NCBI GenBank assembly: GCA_017311185.1
Contig: JAESUZ010000443.1
Span: forward strand, 799,867 to 863,866
Length of the DNA: 64,000 bases
Direction of reading: 5' to 3'
Origin: Proteles cristata cristata
Taxonomy: Eukaryota; Chordata; Mammalia; Carnivora; Hyaenidae
A program made the position numbers and the translations under genes. Below, in pieces: positions 12,668 to 24,793 of this stretch; position 1 is the stretch's first letter, and every line of letters starts with the position of its first letter. Below the pieces are notes generated by a model, which worked only from the letters and a program-made list of their open reading frames with translations, was not told the DNA's origin and did no database searches.

Positions 12668-13766
12668 AGCAGGGTAAAACCTTGGATTGTGGGATTGCGA
12701 GTAACTTGTTCTGCGAGTATTCCTCGAGACAAACAAACATTTCTAATAAATTTTAACTTGATAAACGATCTCTTGCAATACGAGTAGTATGTGACACTAA
12801 ATGTCACATGATCACAACTGAGCCAATGGTTCTTTCTCTCTCTCTTTGTGGAATTTGTGGGTGATGGTCTCTCATACTCAGATGTTCCATCTCAGGCCAC
12901 GGTGTTTGGCAGAAATAAGTAATTTTTCAGAACACTGAAAGGTGGCCACACCTCGCACTAGTGTATTTTTTGTCACTTCAAAGCACCTATGGACAGTCCT
13001 TTGCTTCTCCATACAAGAGAAAGCTTAGGAATGCTTTGCTTCATTCTAGGTCAGACTGCCTGCGGACAGAGACCCTTTTCTCTGCTGCCTTACTGCCAGT
13101 TACATTAAATACACCATATGACAAGAATTTATGAATATTGTACTATAGTCAACATCTGTGTGAGTGTATACAATGGCTCCCATGAGAAAAAGATTCCATT
13201 GAGCCAATAGATAACATTGATTCCAATGTCTAAGTGATAGTCAAAGTCTTCCTATTCCAATAACCCTCCTCTCAGTGTGCCTGGGTGGCTCGGTAGTTTA
13301 AGCGACTAACTTCCACTCAGGTCATGATATTGTGGTTTTTAAGTTCGAGCCCCGTGTCAGGCTCTGTGTGGACAGCTCAGAGTCAAAAGACTGCTTCAGA
13401 TTCTGTCTCCCTCTGGCGCTCTCCAGCTCTCTCTCTCCAAGAATCAACATTAAAACAATACAAAACAAAAAAACCCTCCTCTCTTGTCTCCCTCACACCC
13501 AGCCACAAAGGTTTTCAAAGGTAAGTACAAGTTAACTTATTTTTCTTTATATTTTCTAATTTTTTATTTTATATTATATTAAGTATTGTAATCATTTTTA
13601 TATGAATATTTTTGGGTTGTGGAACAAATCATCTGAGTTCCCGCGATTTCTTAGGGGGGGAATTCACTTTGATACACAAGCACGTTTACAAGCTTTGATA
13701 TACAAGCTTTAGATTACAAGCATGTTTCCAGAATGAAATGTGCTTGCAAACCAAGTTTTACTGCAT
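12668..13766. mobile_element. Tigger-like DNA transposon remnant, about 0.9 kb without insertion
   Basis: The left end gcagggtaaaaccttggat and the right end, which reads gcagtaaaacttggtttgc on the other strand, are imperfect terminal inverted repeats, each flanked by TTAA/TA. The body repeats the theme 'tacaagcttt'. I recall carnivore Tigger1-type elements with this terminal wording. No transposase frame survives, so it is a nonautonomous or deleted copy. A SINE sits inside at 13.27-13.47 kb. Confidence 0.7.
13274..13471 (+). mobile_element. Can-SINE nested in the Tigger-like element
   Basis: Head gtgtgcctgggtggctcgg, shortened TC tract, tail aatacaaaacaaaa. Target-site duplication aaccctcctctc at 13262 and 13472 proves a separate insertion into the transposon. 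Confidence 0.9.
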
Positions 13767-13769
13767 TAA

Positions 13770-14603
13770 AAAGTTCCAGAGTCTCACACCAGTCAGTACG
13801 GCTAGTATCAAAAAGACATGAAATAACAAGTGTTGGCGTGGAGGTGGAGAAATGTGAACCCTCATGCACTTTTGACAGGGATGCAAATTGGTGCAGCCAT
13901 TCTGCAAAACAGTATGGGGGGTTCCTCAAAAAATTAAAAAATAGAAATACCATATGATCCACTGATTCCACAATTGGGTATTTACCTAAACAAAACACTG
14001 ATCAAAAAGATACATGCACCCCTATGTTTATTCCAGTATTATTTACCATAGCCAAGATATGGAAGCAACCCAAGTGTCCATGAATAGATGAATGGATAAA
14101 GATGTCTCACACATCATCACCACTACTATCACCACAGAATATTACTCAGCCATGAAAAAGAATGAGGTCTTGCAATGTGAAACAATACGGATGTACCTAA
14201 AAAGTATTGTGCTAAGTGAAATATGTCAGACAGATAAAGAGAAATACCATATGATTTTACTTATATGTGGAATCTAAAAAACAAAACAAATGAACCAACA
14301 AAAGCCAGACTCTTAACTACAGAGAATAACCTGGTGGTTGCCAGATGGAGGGGAATGGGAAAATGGGCAAAACAGGTAAAGGTAATTAACAGGTACAAAC
14401 TTCCAGTTATAAAATGTATAAGCCACCAAGAAGAAAAGTACAGCATAGGAAATACAGGCAATAATACTATAATAATATTGTACAGTGACATATGGTGATA
14501 CACTTACCATAAGCACTAAGCAATGAATAGAACTGTCAAATCACTGTTGTACATCTAAATCTAATATAACATCATCTATCAACTATAATTCAATAACAAA
14601 AAA
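13770..14603 (+). pseudogene. 5'-truncated L1 retrotransposon, 3' end of ORF2 plus 3' UTR
   Basis: Contains the well-known L1 ORF2 tail wording: gcagccattctgcaaaac, tatgtttattccagtatt, gatatggaagcaacccaag, atattactcagccatg and tatatgtggaatctaaa. A frame at 14,137-14,277 still reads EYYSAMKKNEV and KYHMILLICGI, resembling the L1 ORF2 C-terminus. Upstream reverse-transcriptase coding sequence is missing and the frame is broken, so the copy is dead. It ends with a short A-run near 14,600. Its start abuts the end of the Tigger-like element. Confidence 0.85.
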
Positions 14604-14964
14604 AGTATGTGAGGTATCTGTATCAATATAGATAAATGTATAGATTTGTGTAAAATAAAATAAGTACCAAAGTAAAAACATGACAGAACATTCAGCTTTG
14701 AAAACTCAAATCTCCTCATGTAAGAATAAATGATTTCTACTGATGTACCAGAGGAATTAATAAATAGTACAATCAGTAACTATTGTTATTAGACATTTCT
14801 ATAATAGATATATCAACTAGAAAGAAAGTTCTCCAATTGTCAATTTATAAACTAAGTTTGGGGTTGGTTTAGTCTTTGACTATGATCTCACTGATGAGAA
14901 CTGCCAGTAGACCGCAGTTCAGAAACTTTCTCATCTACTTCCCTTAAGAATGATAAAGTCGTAG

Positions 14965-15108
14965 AGGGGCCTGGGTGGCTCAGTTGGTTAAGCGTCCCAC
15001 TCTTGGTTTCTGCTCAGGTCATAACCTCACAGTTCATGAGTTCCAGCCCCAAGGCGGGCTCCTGGCCAACAAATAAAACTTTAAAAAAACTTAAAAAAAA
15101 AAAAAAAA
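14965..15108 (+). mobile_element. Can-SINE with internal deletion
   Basis: A normal head (ggggcctgggtggctcagtt) runs to the gcgggctcctgg region, then jumps to caaataaaactttaaaaaaac. The CT-rich 3' half is missing. Confidence 0.85.
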
Positions 15109-15282
15109 GAGTAGTGTTCAACCCTATGACTTCAAAATGAAGATTTTTCTTTTGAGAGAAAGAAAAACTGGGAGGAATTCTGGGCTAAAAGTTGCCCCAA
15201 AACTTTCAGTTCTAACCTCTTGGAATGTGACCCTAAAGGAGGTAAATATAGAAAAAGCCCAAGAGACTGTGGCCCTGCAGAC

Positions 15283-15425
15283 AGGCCTCCTAATCCTGGC
15301 AGTCTCTTGCTACCTGTGTGACCTCAGACAAGTTAGTTAACCTAACATTTCATCTCTTTGCCACTAAAATAGGGTTACCTCTCATCAGAAAGTTGTTGTG
15401 AAAAACAAAGTAGTAAAAATAAAAC
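15283..15425 (+). repeat. MIR relic
   Basis: tgctacctgtgtgacctcag, acaagttagttaacc and gaaagttgttgtgaa follow MIR order. Confidence 0.7.
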
Positions 15426-16507
15426 TTGTGTTTCATAAGAACACCCTCAGGCCAAATTATCTTTCTCCATTCCTCCCAAAGTAAAATAGTGTGTGGGAAA
15501 CTCTTCTAAAAATCTGCTTTCAACTTTCTCTTAAATATAAATGAAACTCATTCATCCTATCACCCTAAAACCCAGAAATGACTGGATAAGGAGTTTACTT
15601 CAATTTATTTCATAGTAATAACAGGTGACTTTGCCTCATGTAATCCCTTCCTAATTGACATTTCTATGTAGGAAACTGTGTTTAAGTCTACAATTCGTAT
15701 GTTAACAACTTTATTACACTAGTAGTGATAATTACTAAAGTAACTCAAAACTACAAAAAAAAAATCTTTAAAATCAAATAATGGTAAAAAGAAAAAAGTT
15801 CAATTCCATACTCTCATTCTCAACTATTTGCAGGTAGTATCACTGACTGCACACAAGTGAATACAATAAAAGGCTGAAAGAAAAAGAAAATACAGAAAAA
15901 CAGACATCAGTGAGGATAGAAAGAAGGATAGGAAGGCCCATGGCCAACTATCTTGAAAGCTAAGCAGGGGCGGGCCTGGTTAGTACTGGGATGAGAGAAA
16001 GGAAAAGGGAGGAGAAAGAAGGGGGACAAAAGGGGGACAAGAAGGGAGAGAGGACAAGAGAGAAAAATAGGTAACTTCTGTAACTGAAAAGATAATCCAA
16101 ATTTGACAGCTGGATGCAGAGAATTAATTTCCCATTTTGTTCTATGCTCTACCACATTCCCTTTGCAGTCAATGAGAACTCTACACTTGGGTGAGTTTCG
16201 AGAGGTGCACCAGAAGCTGAAAAACAACTCAGCATTTTTTAAGATTAAAAGAATCAGCACTGCTAATAAGACACTCTCTGAATTACTCAATGTGGTTTTC
16301 CTACACCAAAGGATATAGCTGTATCAAAAAATAATTAAAGAAGAAAAGCTTTCTTTGGCCATTAACCATTTCAGTCTATATCAAATGAAGCCTGATTTAA
16401 ATTTTGTCAGGATACAGCTATTAACTTTATTCACAGAGTGCCCTGTCTACTCCTCCTCACATTATACTTTACGTTTTTCTATACTGCTTTTATAGGAAAT
16501 TAAAAGT

Positions 16508-16600
16508 AGGAGCCTGGCTGGCTCTGTCAGTAGAACATGTGGCTTGACCTTGGGGTGAGGAGTTCAAGCCCCATCTTGAGATTACTTAAAAAAAAAAAAA
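16508..16600 (+). mobile_element. Short-type tRNA-derived SINE
   Basis: The wording gagcctggctggctctgtca, ttcaagccccatcttgag and attactt plus A-tail defines an older, about 90-bp Can-SINE type without the long TC tract. A short aaaagta repeat flanks it. Confidence 0.8.
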
Positions 16601-17372
16601 GTACAAAGGAAAAATCTTTCTTCCCATTTCATGGTTAATTATTGAAAATAAAGATATCTAGAACCTCTATGAAACAATACAATCCAAAAACATTATTCTC
16701 ACCTGAGAATAGACTAAATTTGCAGAAAACACTTTCTTTTTTTACTTTTCTGATAGAATGAAAGAATGTGCAAGTGGCAATATATAAAGGAAATATAACC
16801 CCTTCTTGAAACCTCTCATAACAGTAAACCATAATGAAAGTTGCCTAAATATTGTCCACCATTATATGAGAAACGTCCAACATGGTAGAAGTTTTAACTA
16901 CAGATTTCAATGTGTGTGTGTTTGTTTAATGAGGTACCAACCACAACAAATACAAAAGAGGAATCACAATGTAAAAATGGACAGATGAGGTTCAACTAAT
17001 GGGTGGGGTGGAGTGGGTTGGGTATGTGTGTATGTTTAATCTTCCCTTACCTAGGAAGGAGCCCTTCACTCTACTCAACTTAGGAGGTATAAACGTTAAC
17101 TACCATTTTGGCTTAGCTGACTTTATAACCTCTGGTGCCTTCTACCCTCATAACTGAAGTCACAGGGTTTCAACAGACAGTTTGACTAAGTTAATATATA
17201 ATGTTTGGATATCTTGTTAGGATATCTTACATGATTCACCAGTTTACAATGAACTCAACATATTCAGATGATCAGTGATCAAAATCAGCAAAAGGATATT
17301 CCCAGAGTTAAATGGGTAGGAATACCAAACAATTTCACTCTGTGAACTAAGAAAGTTAAATACAATAGGATC

Positions 17373-17500
17373 ACAGTCCCTTATCTGAAACCCTTAGGTC
17401 CAGGTATGCTTCAGATTTTTGTGAGTCTTAAAGGTCAGATGGAGCATACAGCATATATTACGCAACACTCCTAGCTAGATCTACGATAGCACCTCATAGC
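17373..17500 (+). mobile_element. Possible DNA transposon end
   Basis: cagtcccttatctgaaaccc followed by cttcagatttttgtgag resembles the start of a Tigger-type element. I could not find a matching inverted end, so the limits are uncertain. Confidence 0.35.
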
Positions 17501-18762
17501 CAAATACATTACTATTTCTACAGCAGAATATGTGAACATCCTTCCTTAGTAGGCTTTAAAACTACTTCAAACAAGCCCATGACAGTTTAGGTCAGGTTCT
17601 GCCACCAAATGAGTTTTGATGCCAAACTTTTGGAGGGGGAAAACAAAACAAACAAAACAAAAAAAAAAACCTTAGTTTTTCAGAGATTTTTTTAGATAAA
17701 GGACAGTGAATGTATATCCAATACCATTACACTTCAAAATATAAAGATATTTGCAAAATATATAAAGTTTATTAATGTATTGGAGATAAAAAAAATCTAA
17801 GCTAAATTAAAATATAGCAAAGTATAAAGATGTTCCTGGCAAATATAACCTTAGAAATTAGGAAACACAAAGTTATTTATTCAAATAAATTAAATGAATG
17901 TCTATGTTAGAAGCAGTGAGTATTTCAGTACGATAGGAAAGTCTGAGAACCCTGATACTTAAAGTCTTTTGTACTTTTCTTTGCATTTAACCACATGTTG
18001 CATTTTTCCTAGCTTTGGTTTTCACATTGTTTGAGATTTCAGGGATTTGGTGTATTTCCCATTCATCTTCTCCTTAGCCTGCCCCTCTTTTTTATTTAAG
18101 TGCCTATTCTGTGCAATGTAATTTGTTATGCACTCCGGATGTAATGCTTCTCAATCTTCATGCCTTGACACAAGGGTAAGTTTTAATTGGTTGTGAGGAA
18201 TGCCCAGTAATTAGTTATGAACAAAGTACCACAGTTTATAAAGAATTTTACATGTTTGTATATTGGTGTATTCAAAGTTTTCATTATGATAGTATCACTC
18301 TCACTTATAGTCTGATTTATCTTCTTGATAAGGAATGCAGTGACTTTATCACACTGACAACTACCACATAATTTATCTAAGTCTATAACCAGGGAAATTA
18401 TAATGCCCTATGTGTAAACATCAGTCACATGTGTCTTAGCAGAAGAAAATTTGAGAACTGATGCTCTAAAACATTCCAAGATGGAACAAAGTCACTAGAG
18501 AGAATATCCAGTGCTGTCAACTAACCACTTTGAAATACGAAGAGAGCTACCCTCTTGTTCTGGGCTGTCTTTTTAAAGAGGTAGGGAAATCATTCCCCAA
18601 ATTTGAAGGGGCACCATACTTAACTATGGAATGCTTCAGTTATTTGTCACTTTTATCCTTGTTATTCTTACTATTTCCTTCTTTAGTAATAAAGTACTTA
18701 TCTAACATGTCACATCCAGTTAAAAATGAACCAATGTTTCTGGACACCAGGGTTGAGAATTA

Positions 18763-19115
18763 TAGTTGGCCCCTGAACAACTTGGAGCTCAGTAAGTCTA
18801 CTTATACATGGATATTTACAGTACAGTACTATAAATGTATTTTCTCTTCCTTAGGATTTTCCTAATAACATTTCCTTTTCTCTAGCTTACATTATTGTAA
18901 TATATATACATATATATGTGATACCATACATATAACATACAAAATATGTGTTAATCAACTGTTTATATTATCATGTTATCAGTAAGGCTTCTGGTCAACA
19001 GTAGGTTATTAGTAGTTAAGCTCTTGGGGAGTCAAAAGTTCTATGCAGGTTTTTGACTGCGCAGGAGTGGGGTGTGATTGGCACCCCAACCTCAGTATTG
19101 TTCAAGGGTCAATTG
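18763..19115 (+). mobile_element. Tigger-like DNA transposon, longer sibling
   Basis: Starts tagttggcccctgaacaac and ends attgttcaagggtcaattg, inverted copies of each other, with TA on both sides (18,761 and 19,116). Same family as 9,688-9,938: both share aggcttctggtcaacagta. This copy keeps about 100 bp of AT-rich interior that the other lacks. Confidence 0.8.
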
Positions 19116-19147
19116 TACTTTAGAGGAAACAAAAATTAAAAGGCACA

Positions 19148-19270
19148 GGCTGGGTCAGTTGGTAGAGCATGCAACTCTTGATCTTGAGGCCATGAGTTGG
19201 AGCCCCATGATGGGAATAGAGTTTACTTAAAATAAAAAAAAAAGAAGAAAGAAAAAAAGGATGTTAAAAA
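19148..19270 (+). mobile_element. Short-type tRNA-derived SINE
   Basis: ggctgggtcagttggtagag, gagttggagccccatgatgg, then agtttacttaaaa and an A-rich tail. Target-site duplication taaaaggcacag occurs before 19,147 and again at 19,273. Confidence 0.85.
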
Positions 19271-19344
19271 AACTAAAAGGCACAGCTTCAAGAAACTTCA
19301 AACTTAGTGGGAGATGGAATGAGGTGAGATAAAACTATAAAACC

Positions 19345-19580
19345 ATGTATTGAGTTCTGACTGTGGATAAGGGTCATTGCAGACATTACGGTCTACTGTA
19401 ATTCTCATTCTGTTACATGGGAAGTATTAATATGCCCTTTTACATATAATAATGAAAGTTTATTCTGTAGTAACATGCTTAACATCCCTCAGTCAGTAAG
19501 CAAGAGGGGCAACGGTAGTGGGATCCAGGGATCTTTGGCTTCTAAGCCTCTGCTCCTTGTACTACACCTGCTACTCCAGG
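19345..19580 (-). repeat. MIR relic, reverse
   Basis: tattgagttctgactgtgg, attctcattctgttacatgg and tcagtaagcaagaggggc follow a reversed MIR. Confidence 0.55.
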
Positions 19581-19865
19581 AGTATCAACAGAGGATGACA
19601 AGGGCTCTCTCAGTACTGCAAACATGCTGACTGAAATACAGCCACAGACTGAAGCTGGAAGAGAACTCATCAGTCAAAGAACGTTAGCCCCACATTCAGT
19701 GCGTGACTCCTATTCCCTCTTCAGCCATCTGTCCCTTACACCAGAGTTCTCAAAGTGTGTCAGAGTACCTTAAACTTGGCCTCAGAGTCACTGAAGCGCT
19801 AGTTTCCTGGGCCCCACCTCAGTCACACTTATCTGGATATGGGACATGGGAACCTCCACTGTTTT

Positions 19866-20190
19866 TAAGATTTTACTTTTAAGTAATCTTTACACCTGGA
19901 AAACCTGATGTCTCAGTTAAGCATCCAACTTCGGCTCAGGTCATGATCCCACAGCTCATGGGTTTGAGTCCCACTTCAGGCTCTGTGCTGACAGTTCAGA
20001 ACCTAGAGCCTGCTTCAGAATCTGTGTCTCCCTCTCACTCTGCCCCTCCTCCCCCAAAGTGAATAAATGTTAAAAAAAAAAAAAATAATAATAATAATAA
20101 GTAATCTTTACACCCAATGTGGGGCATGAACCTACAACCCCGAGATCAAGAGCTGCACACTCTATCAACTGAGCCAGTCAGGCACCCCTG
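19866..20190 (-). mobile_element. Short-type SINE (reverse) interrupted by a second SINE
   Basis: Reversed short SINE: tttacttttaagtaatctt at the left, then, after the inserted SINE, taatctttacacccaatg, cccgagatcaagagctgc and gagccagtcaggcacccc. It lies inside the MER5-like element. Confidence 0.85.
19897..20098 (+). mobile_element. Can-SINE nested in a SINE
   Basis: Head tggaaaacctgatgtctca (decayed), ggtttgagtccc, TC tract, A-tail ending in (ATA)n. Target-site duplication aagtaatctttacac at 19,881 and 20,099. Confidence 0.9.
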
Positions 20191-21311
20191 GGGACCTCCA
20201 TTTTTAACAAGTCCTCCAGGTTTGTGTTTTTCAATTTGTAAGTCATAAAATCAATTTAATGAATAACATCATAATTTTTTAAATAAAATAGTTCAGAACA
20301 CATCAGATTTATAAAGATTAGATAGAAGTAAAAAATATCAGAGAGTACTGGTCCTAATACTATTTCAGGAAACTTTTGTTACAGCTTTTATACACAGATT
20401 AGGATATAAAAGGTATTTTCTCACCATACATCTCAAAGACATTTAATATAACTGCTTTAAACAATTTTTACTCTTGCTCTTATTTCTCCTTTGAAATAAG
20501 TTATCAGTGTTTTATTTAAATATTCCCTTTACCAAAAACCCAACATTTCTGTGCCCATTTTAGGATCTCAGTTACTCCGTTCTAGGAAATTCTAGGAGTT
20601 TTATTCCTCGATCTCTTCACCTAAGGGCCATGTTTAACTATTGGTTTAATTATTTAATCAATATTTTATAGTACCGTTTTATTTTCCTAAGACTTCAAAA
20701 AATTCAACTCATTCTTATTTTAACTTTGTATTTTATACAACCTCCTCAGAACTGAAGTTATTTTATTATCTAGATCCTTGAACTGACTCCTATATTTTAA
20801 CTTATTAAGTTTATACTTTGGTAGGTATGTCAATGCTTCATGGTCTATAATCAATCCTTTACATCTTTCATGTATTAGTCTTTCGTCTTTGTATTTATAT
20901 ATACTTTTATATAGAATTTGTTATTGGCTTGCCTTCTTTTGTATTTCCATTGTGTAACTGGTACTTCAGTTTTCATCTCATCTTTTCCTCGTCTCATCTC
21001 AAAGAAAAAAAAATGTAAGCAATCCCCATTAATACATGAGGATTTTCTGCATATATCTTTACAGTTTTAACATGATGTCCTAGCATTTTAACAAACTATA
21101 ACTGTCTTCTAAAGGATAAAATGAACATATATGAATGTTGAGTGAAGCTGTACTCAAAAAGTGCTTTCCTCGGGTATAACTTAATATACAGAAATCTCTT
21201 ACAATTTGATACAGTATGTGATGACTGCCCTTGAGGTAGTACAAACCCACTGACTCACAGAATCTTCTAGCTGGAAGATTCATTCAATCCTTAGCTTCAG
21301 TCCTTACTACC

Positions 21312-21400
21312 TTCAGAGGAGTGTTTCTCAAAGTATAGCCTGAGGACCACCTGTATCCAATATACCTGGGGCACGTGGTAAAAACCAAGTAGTGAAATCA
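21312..21400 (+). repeat. Possible MER5-like fragment
   Basis: agtgtttctcaaagtatagc with cctgaggaccacctg is similar to the start of MER5-type elements. Short and diverged. Confidence 0.35.
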
Positions 21401-21602
21401 CAGTATCTTTATAATTTGGGTTTGTTTTCATTTCATAGTGAGAGGAAGAAAGTCGATGAAAAATATAAAAAAGCTATCACTGGGACCTACTTTGAAAGAT
21501 GCCCTCAGTGGTAAAATGTTAAAAAAAATAAGGTGGACTTCAAATTGCAAGTTCAAGAAAACATTTCTTTCTTAAGTTAAACACTGCTTAAGATTAAGTC
21601 TT

Positions 21603-21639
21603 GGGGTGCTGGGGTGGCTCAGTTCGTTAAGCATTCAAC

Positions 21640-21709
<70 letters not shown>

Positions 21710-21771
21710 TGCCCCTCCCCTATTCACACTCTGTCTCTCTCTCAAAAATAAATAAGCATTAAAAAAAAAAA
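21603..21771 (+). mobile_element. Can-SINE with centre replaced by (GT)n
   Basis: Head ggggtgctggggtggctcag and tail tctctctcaaaaataaataa are present. The roughly 120-130 bp that should lie between them, including the B-box region, is replaced by a GT run. Confidence 0.85.
21642..21708 (+). repeat. (GT)n microsatellite
   Basis: About 33 uninterrupted GT units inside a SINE. Expected to be highly polymorphic. Confidence 0.98.
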
Positions 21772-22074
21772 TTACATCTTAAAATACAGGTGTACCATAC
21801 TGGTCATGATGCAATATGCCAATTAATTGCCTAAATTTAGTAACTTTTCTTAGTAACATTTAAATATCACAATTTTAAACATTTCTGCACATTTTAAGAC
21901 ATTAATAATATCAAGGATTTCCTTCAGCACAACAGATATGTTGATAATGAGGCTATTTTCGAAGTTTTTTTTAGTAGGGCTAAACTATGAAATCTTTATT
22001 ACTTCTATTAAAGATTTCTAATATAAAAGTAGTTGATGTTCATCTTAAGATGCAGTTAAAAATATGGCCCTTCT

Positions 22075-22308
22075 GGGGCGCCTGGGTGGCTTAGTCGGTT
22101 AAGCGTCCGACTTTCGCTTAGGTCATGATCTCGCGGTTCGTGGGTTCGAGCCCCGCGTCAGGCTCTGTGCTGACTGGCAGCTCAGAGCCTGGAGCCTGCT
22201 TCAGTCTGTGACTCCCTCTCTCTCTGACCCTCCCCTGCTCACGCTGTCTCTCTCTCTCTCTCTCTCTCCTAGAAATAAATAAAAATTAAAAAAAAATTAA
22301 AAAAAAAA
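22075..22308 (+). mobile_element. Can-SINE, young felid subfamily
   Basis: Near-consensus copy with a long TC tract and two-part A-tail. Target-site duplication aaaatatggcccttct on both sides. Confidence 0.95.
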
Positions 22309-22309
22309 T

Positions 22310-24780
22310 ATGGCCCTTCTTTTACTCATGCTCTATGAAATGTACAAAAATGTAAACTTTTAGTATGGTGGCTGATTTTTAATTAGAAATTATGCTTGTA
22401 ATTTTACTGAAAAATACGGTTCTATACTTTAGTTGCTGAGTTAGATTTTCATGAATTGTGCCACATTATTTCGAGACTATTCCTTCTTTTTTTAATTACA
22501 TACAAAAAGCCTTATCAATTACATGGTTACAGCATAAGCAAACCATAATTATGTGTTCATACTAGCTTTCACTCAAAGGTGTGTTTTAATTTCAATGTCT
22601 AAACAAATCTCCTCTGTTTCAATCCATTAAGCATAAAGATCAGATCTATAAAGTCAAAGATACACACTTTCCAAGTTGTATAGCAGAGCTATATGTATAA
22701 GACAAAACTATCTTACAAACTCCTTAACGCAGAACTTTATTTTTTTAACTTAGATATAAAGATGAGATGGATTAAAAAAAAATAGAAGGTGTCAAAACTC
22801 CAAGTTTTTGTTAATAGCGAAGTCTCTCGTGGACTTAACCCACCAGGGTACCTTTAAAAGATGTAGCACTAAGAAACAACAGATATGAACCCCTTTTTTA
22901 ATAGCTAGCATTAAATGTGAAATGCAAATTAAGACTTCAGTTTCAGAACGTAATAGAGATATGCAGAATAAAAAAATGGGAAGTTTGGAAACTCTTGGCA
23001 ATATAATAGCAAAACCCCTATCTAAATTCTTATTTTGATAATTAAGCTTCAAATCAAATAAATATGTTTTAGATGCAAATATCTGGTAATTCATGGTCAG
23101 GGTGACTTCTTTTAGATCACTACTACAAGTTTTACACTACAAAAACTACTCTGACTTCAAAGACCAAGCCTGTTCTTGAAAATATTGTTTTAATGAAGCA
23201 GTTGTTTGATATCTCAAAGAAATGCAAGAGCTCATCAGATCGCTTTTACTCTGGAAATTACTAATTCCCATTTAAAATTTTGAATTGGTCAAACATACTT
23301 CCATGGGGAAAGAACTAACATTAAAAGTTTGCTCCACTGAACAAAATAATGTGCCTCACATGTATAAATGTGGTGTTCTTTAGTAAATCAGGAATGCATT
23401 CTGAATACTCTTGCCATATGTTCAAAAATGAAAAACTTCTCTTTCAAACAAGCTTTATAAAAAAAAAAAATCAAAGACACTGAAATCCACATATTTTGTT
23501 GTGCACTAAATTCATCTCACAGAACCATCTCATTCTGACCATTCCAATAGGGCTGTTAGGTATGTGACGTATTAAGAGGTTCTCTTAACTATCTGAAATA
23601 ATGTGATATTTACATTCCGTGAAAGACGTTGGACAATGAGCTTCTAATCACCTACGGTTCTCAGCAATGTCAAAGTATGTTTTGCTACTATATGGAAACT
23701 ACCAGAAAGGCATGGCCCTAATTCCTCTTAATATGAAAACAACATTTTAGTAACTTATATAATGGTAATATAATATCCCAAATAGATAAGGTCCTTTTCC
23801 TTTTTTTTTTATGGAAAACTGAGTTCAAGTCTATTTTCATTCACAAAATATAAACTCTCGTCTTCATTATAGAAACATGATTAAGTATCACAACTGATTT
23901 ACACATTTAGTACAACCAGTTTTCTTAATTTATCAGCAACTTGGAATACCTGAGGTGTTCCTTACAATTGAGGGGCAAATTGCAAGCAATGTGGGCTCAC
24001 CGTGCTACTTTCAAATGTCCTATGAACCCTCCCCTATACTGTTACTTCTCACAAACTAACTTTTCAGGCACTTGCTGCCCTACACATTATTTCACCAATT
24101 CTTCCATTTGGGTACATACGTCTGAAAAAGGCACTTAAGGGACTTCTGACTCATTGTTTATTGTATATACAGGCTGCTAAAATATACCCAATTTCTCTAA
24201 GTACACAAATTTTGCAGGCAATTATGATTAATTTGGAAATGGTTATTTGCCTTTTATATCAGGCCTTTTATATCTAAACACTAGATTTACTACACTGCCT
24301 AGTCCACCCTTCCCCACCACAAAAATAACTGTCACAAACAGCACAAGTTACCCAAGACAGAGCACCTAAGAAAGAGTAAGCAAATGTCAGTCTCTATAAT
24401 TAGAGAGGCATTCTGCACAATGCTTCCTTGGGTTTTTAATAATTCTCTCCACTTATAGGCTGCAATCTTTCTACAATATTATCTAGTATTAAATTTCCCA
24501 GGCCTTCAACTCTGTAAAATTTCATTATCAACTAAATGACTATTTGAAAATAAGTTTTCAAATGACACTTGCAGATAAATGTGAAAGAAACATTTCAACT
24601 ACCTTAAATAATAAGAGTAACTGAATTCTAAACACTAATGATCATAAATTGATTTCTGCTGTGAAACCCAGGGTGAGCAGCTTTCTGGGTTGTTGGAACC
24701 CCAGTAAGCCACCTTCTTCTGTGAGCAGTAAGGACCCTTAGGTCATTGCTAATAGCCGTCCAGCTTCCCTGTGGGAAGAG
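22310..24780. other. Repeat-poor noncoding stretch upstream of candidate exon
   Basis: No recognisable SINE or LINE. The largest frame (22,792-23,094, minus, 100 codons) has no domain and poor context. If the minus-strand unit below is real, this is its intron. Confidence 0.45.
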
Positions 24781-24793
24781 TTTGCATACTTAC

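Larger units (their letters stand above)
19741..20243 (+). mobile_element. MER5-like hAT element split by SINEs
   Basis: The left part (gttctcaaagtgtgtcagag, cctgggccccacctcag) and the right part (acctccatttttaacaagtc, ctccaggtttgtg) join into MER5A-type wording. They are separated by the SINE nest at 19.87-20.19 kb, and gggaacctccactgttttt / ggggacctccattttt is the duplicated target. Confidence 0.7.

Noticed and set aside
16916..17036. tgtgtgtg and gggtggggtggag runs
   Set aside because: Short low-complexity stretches without a repeat structure worth calling.
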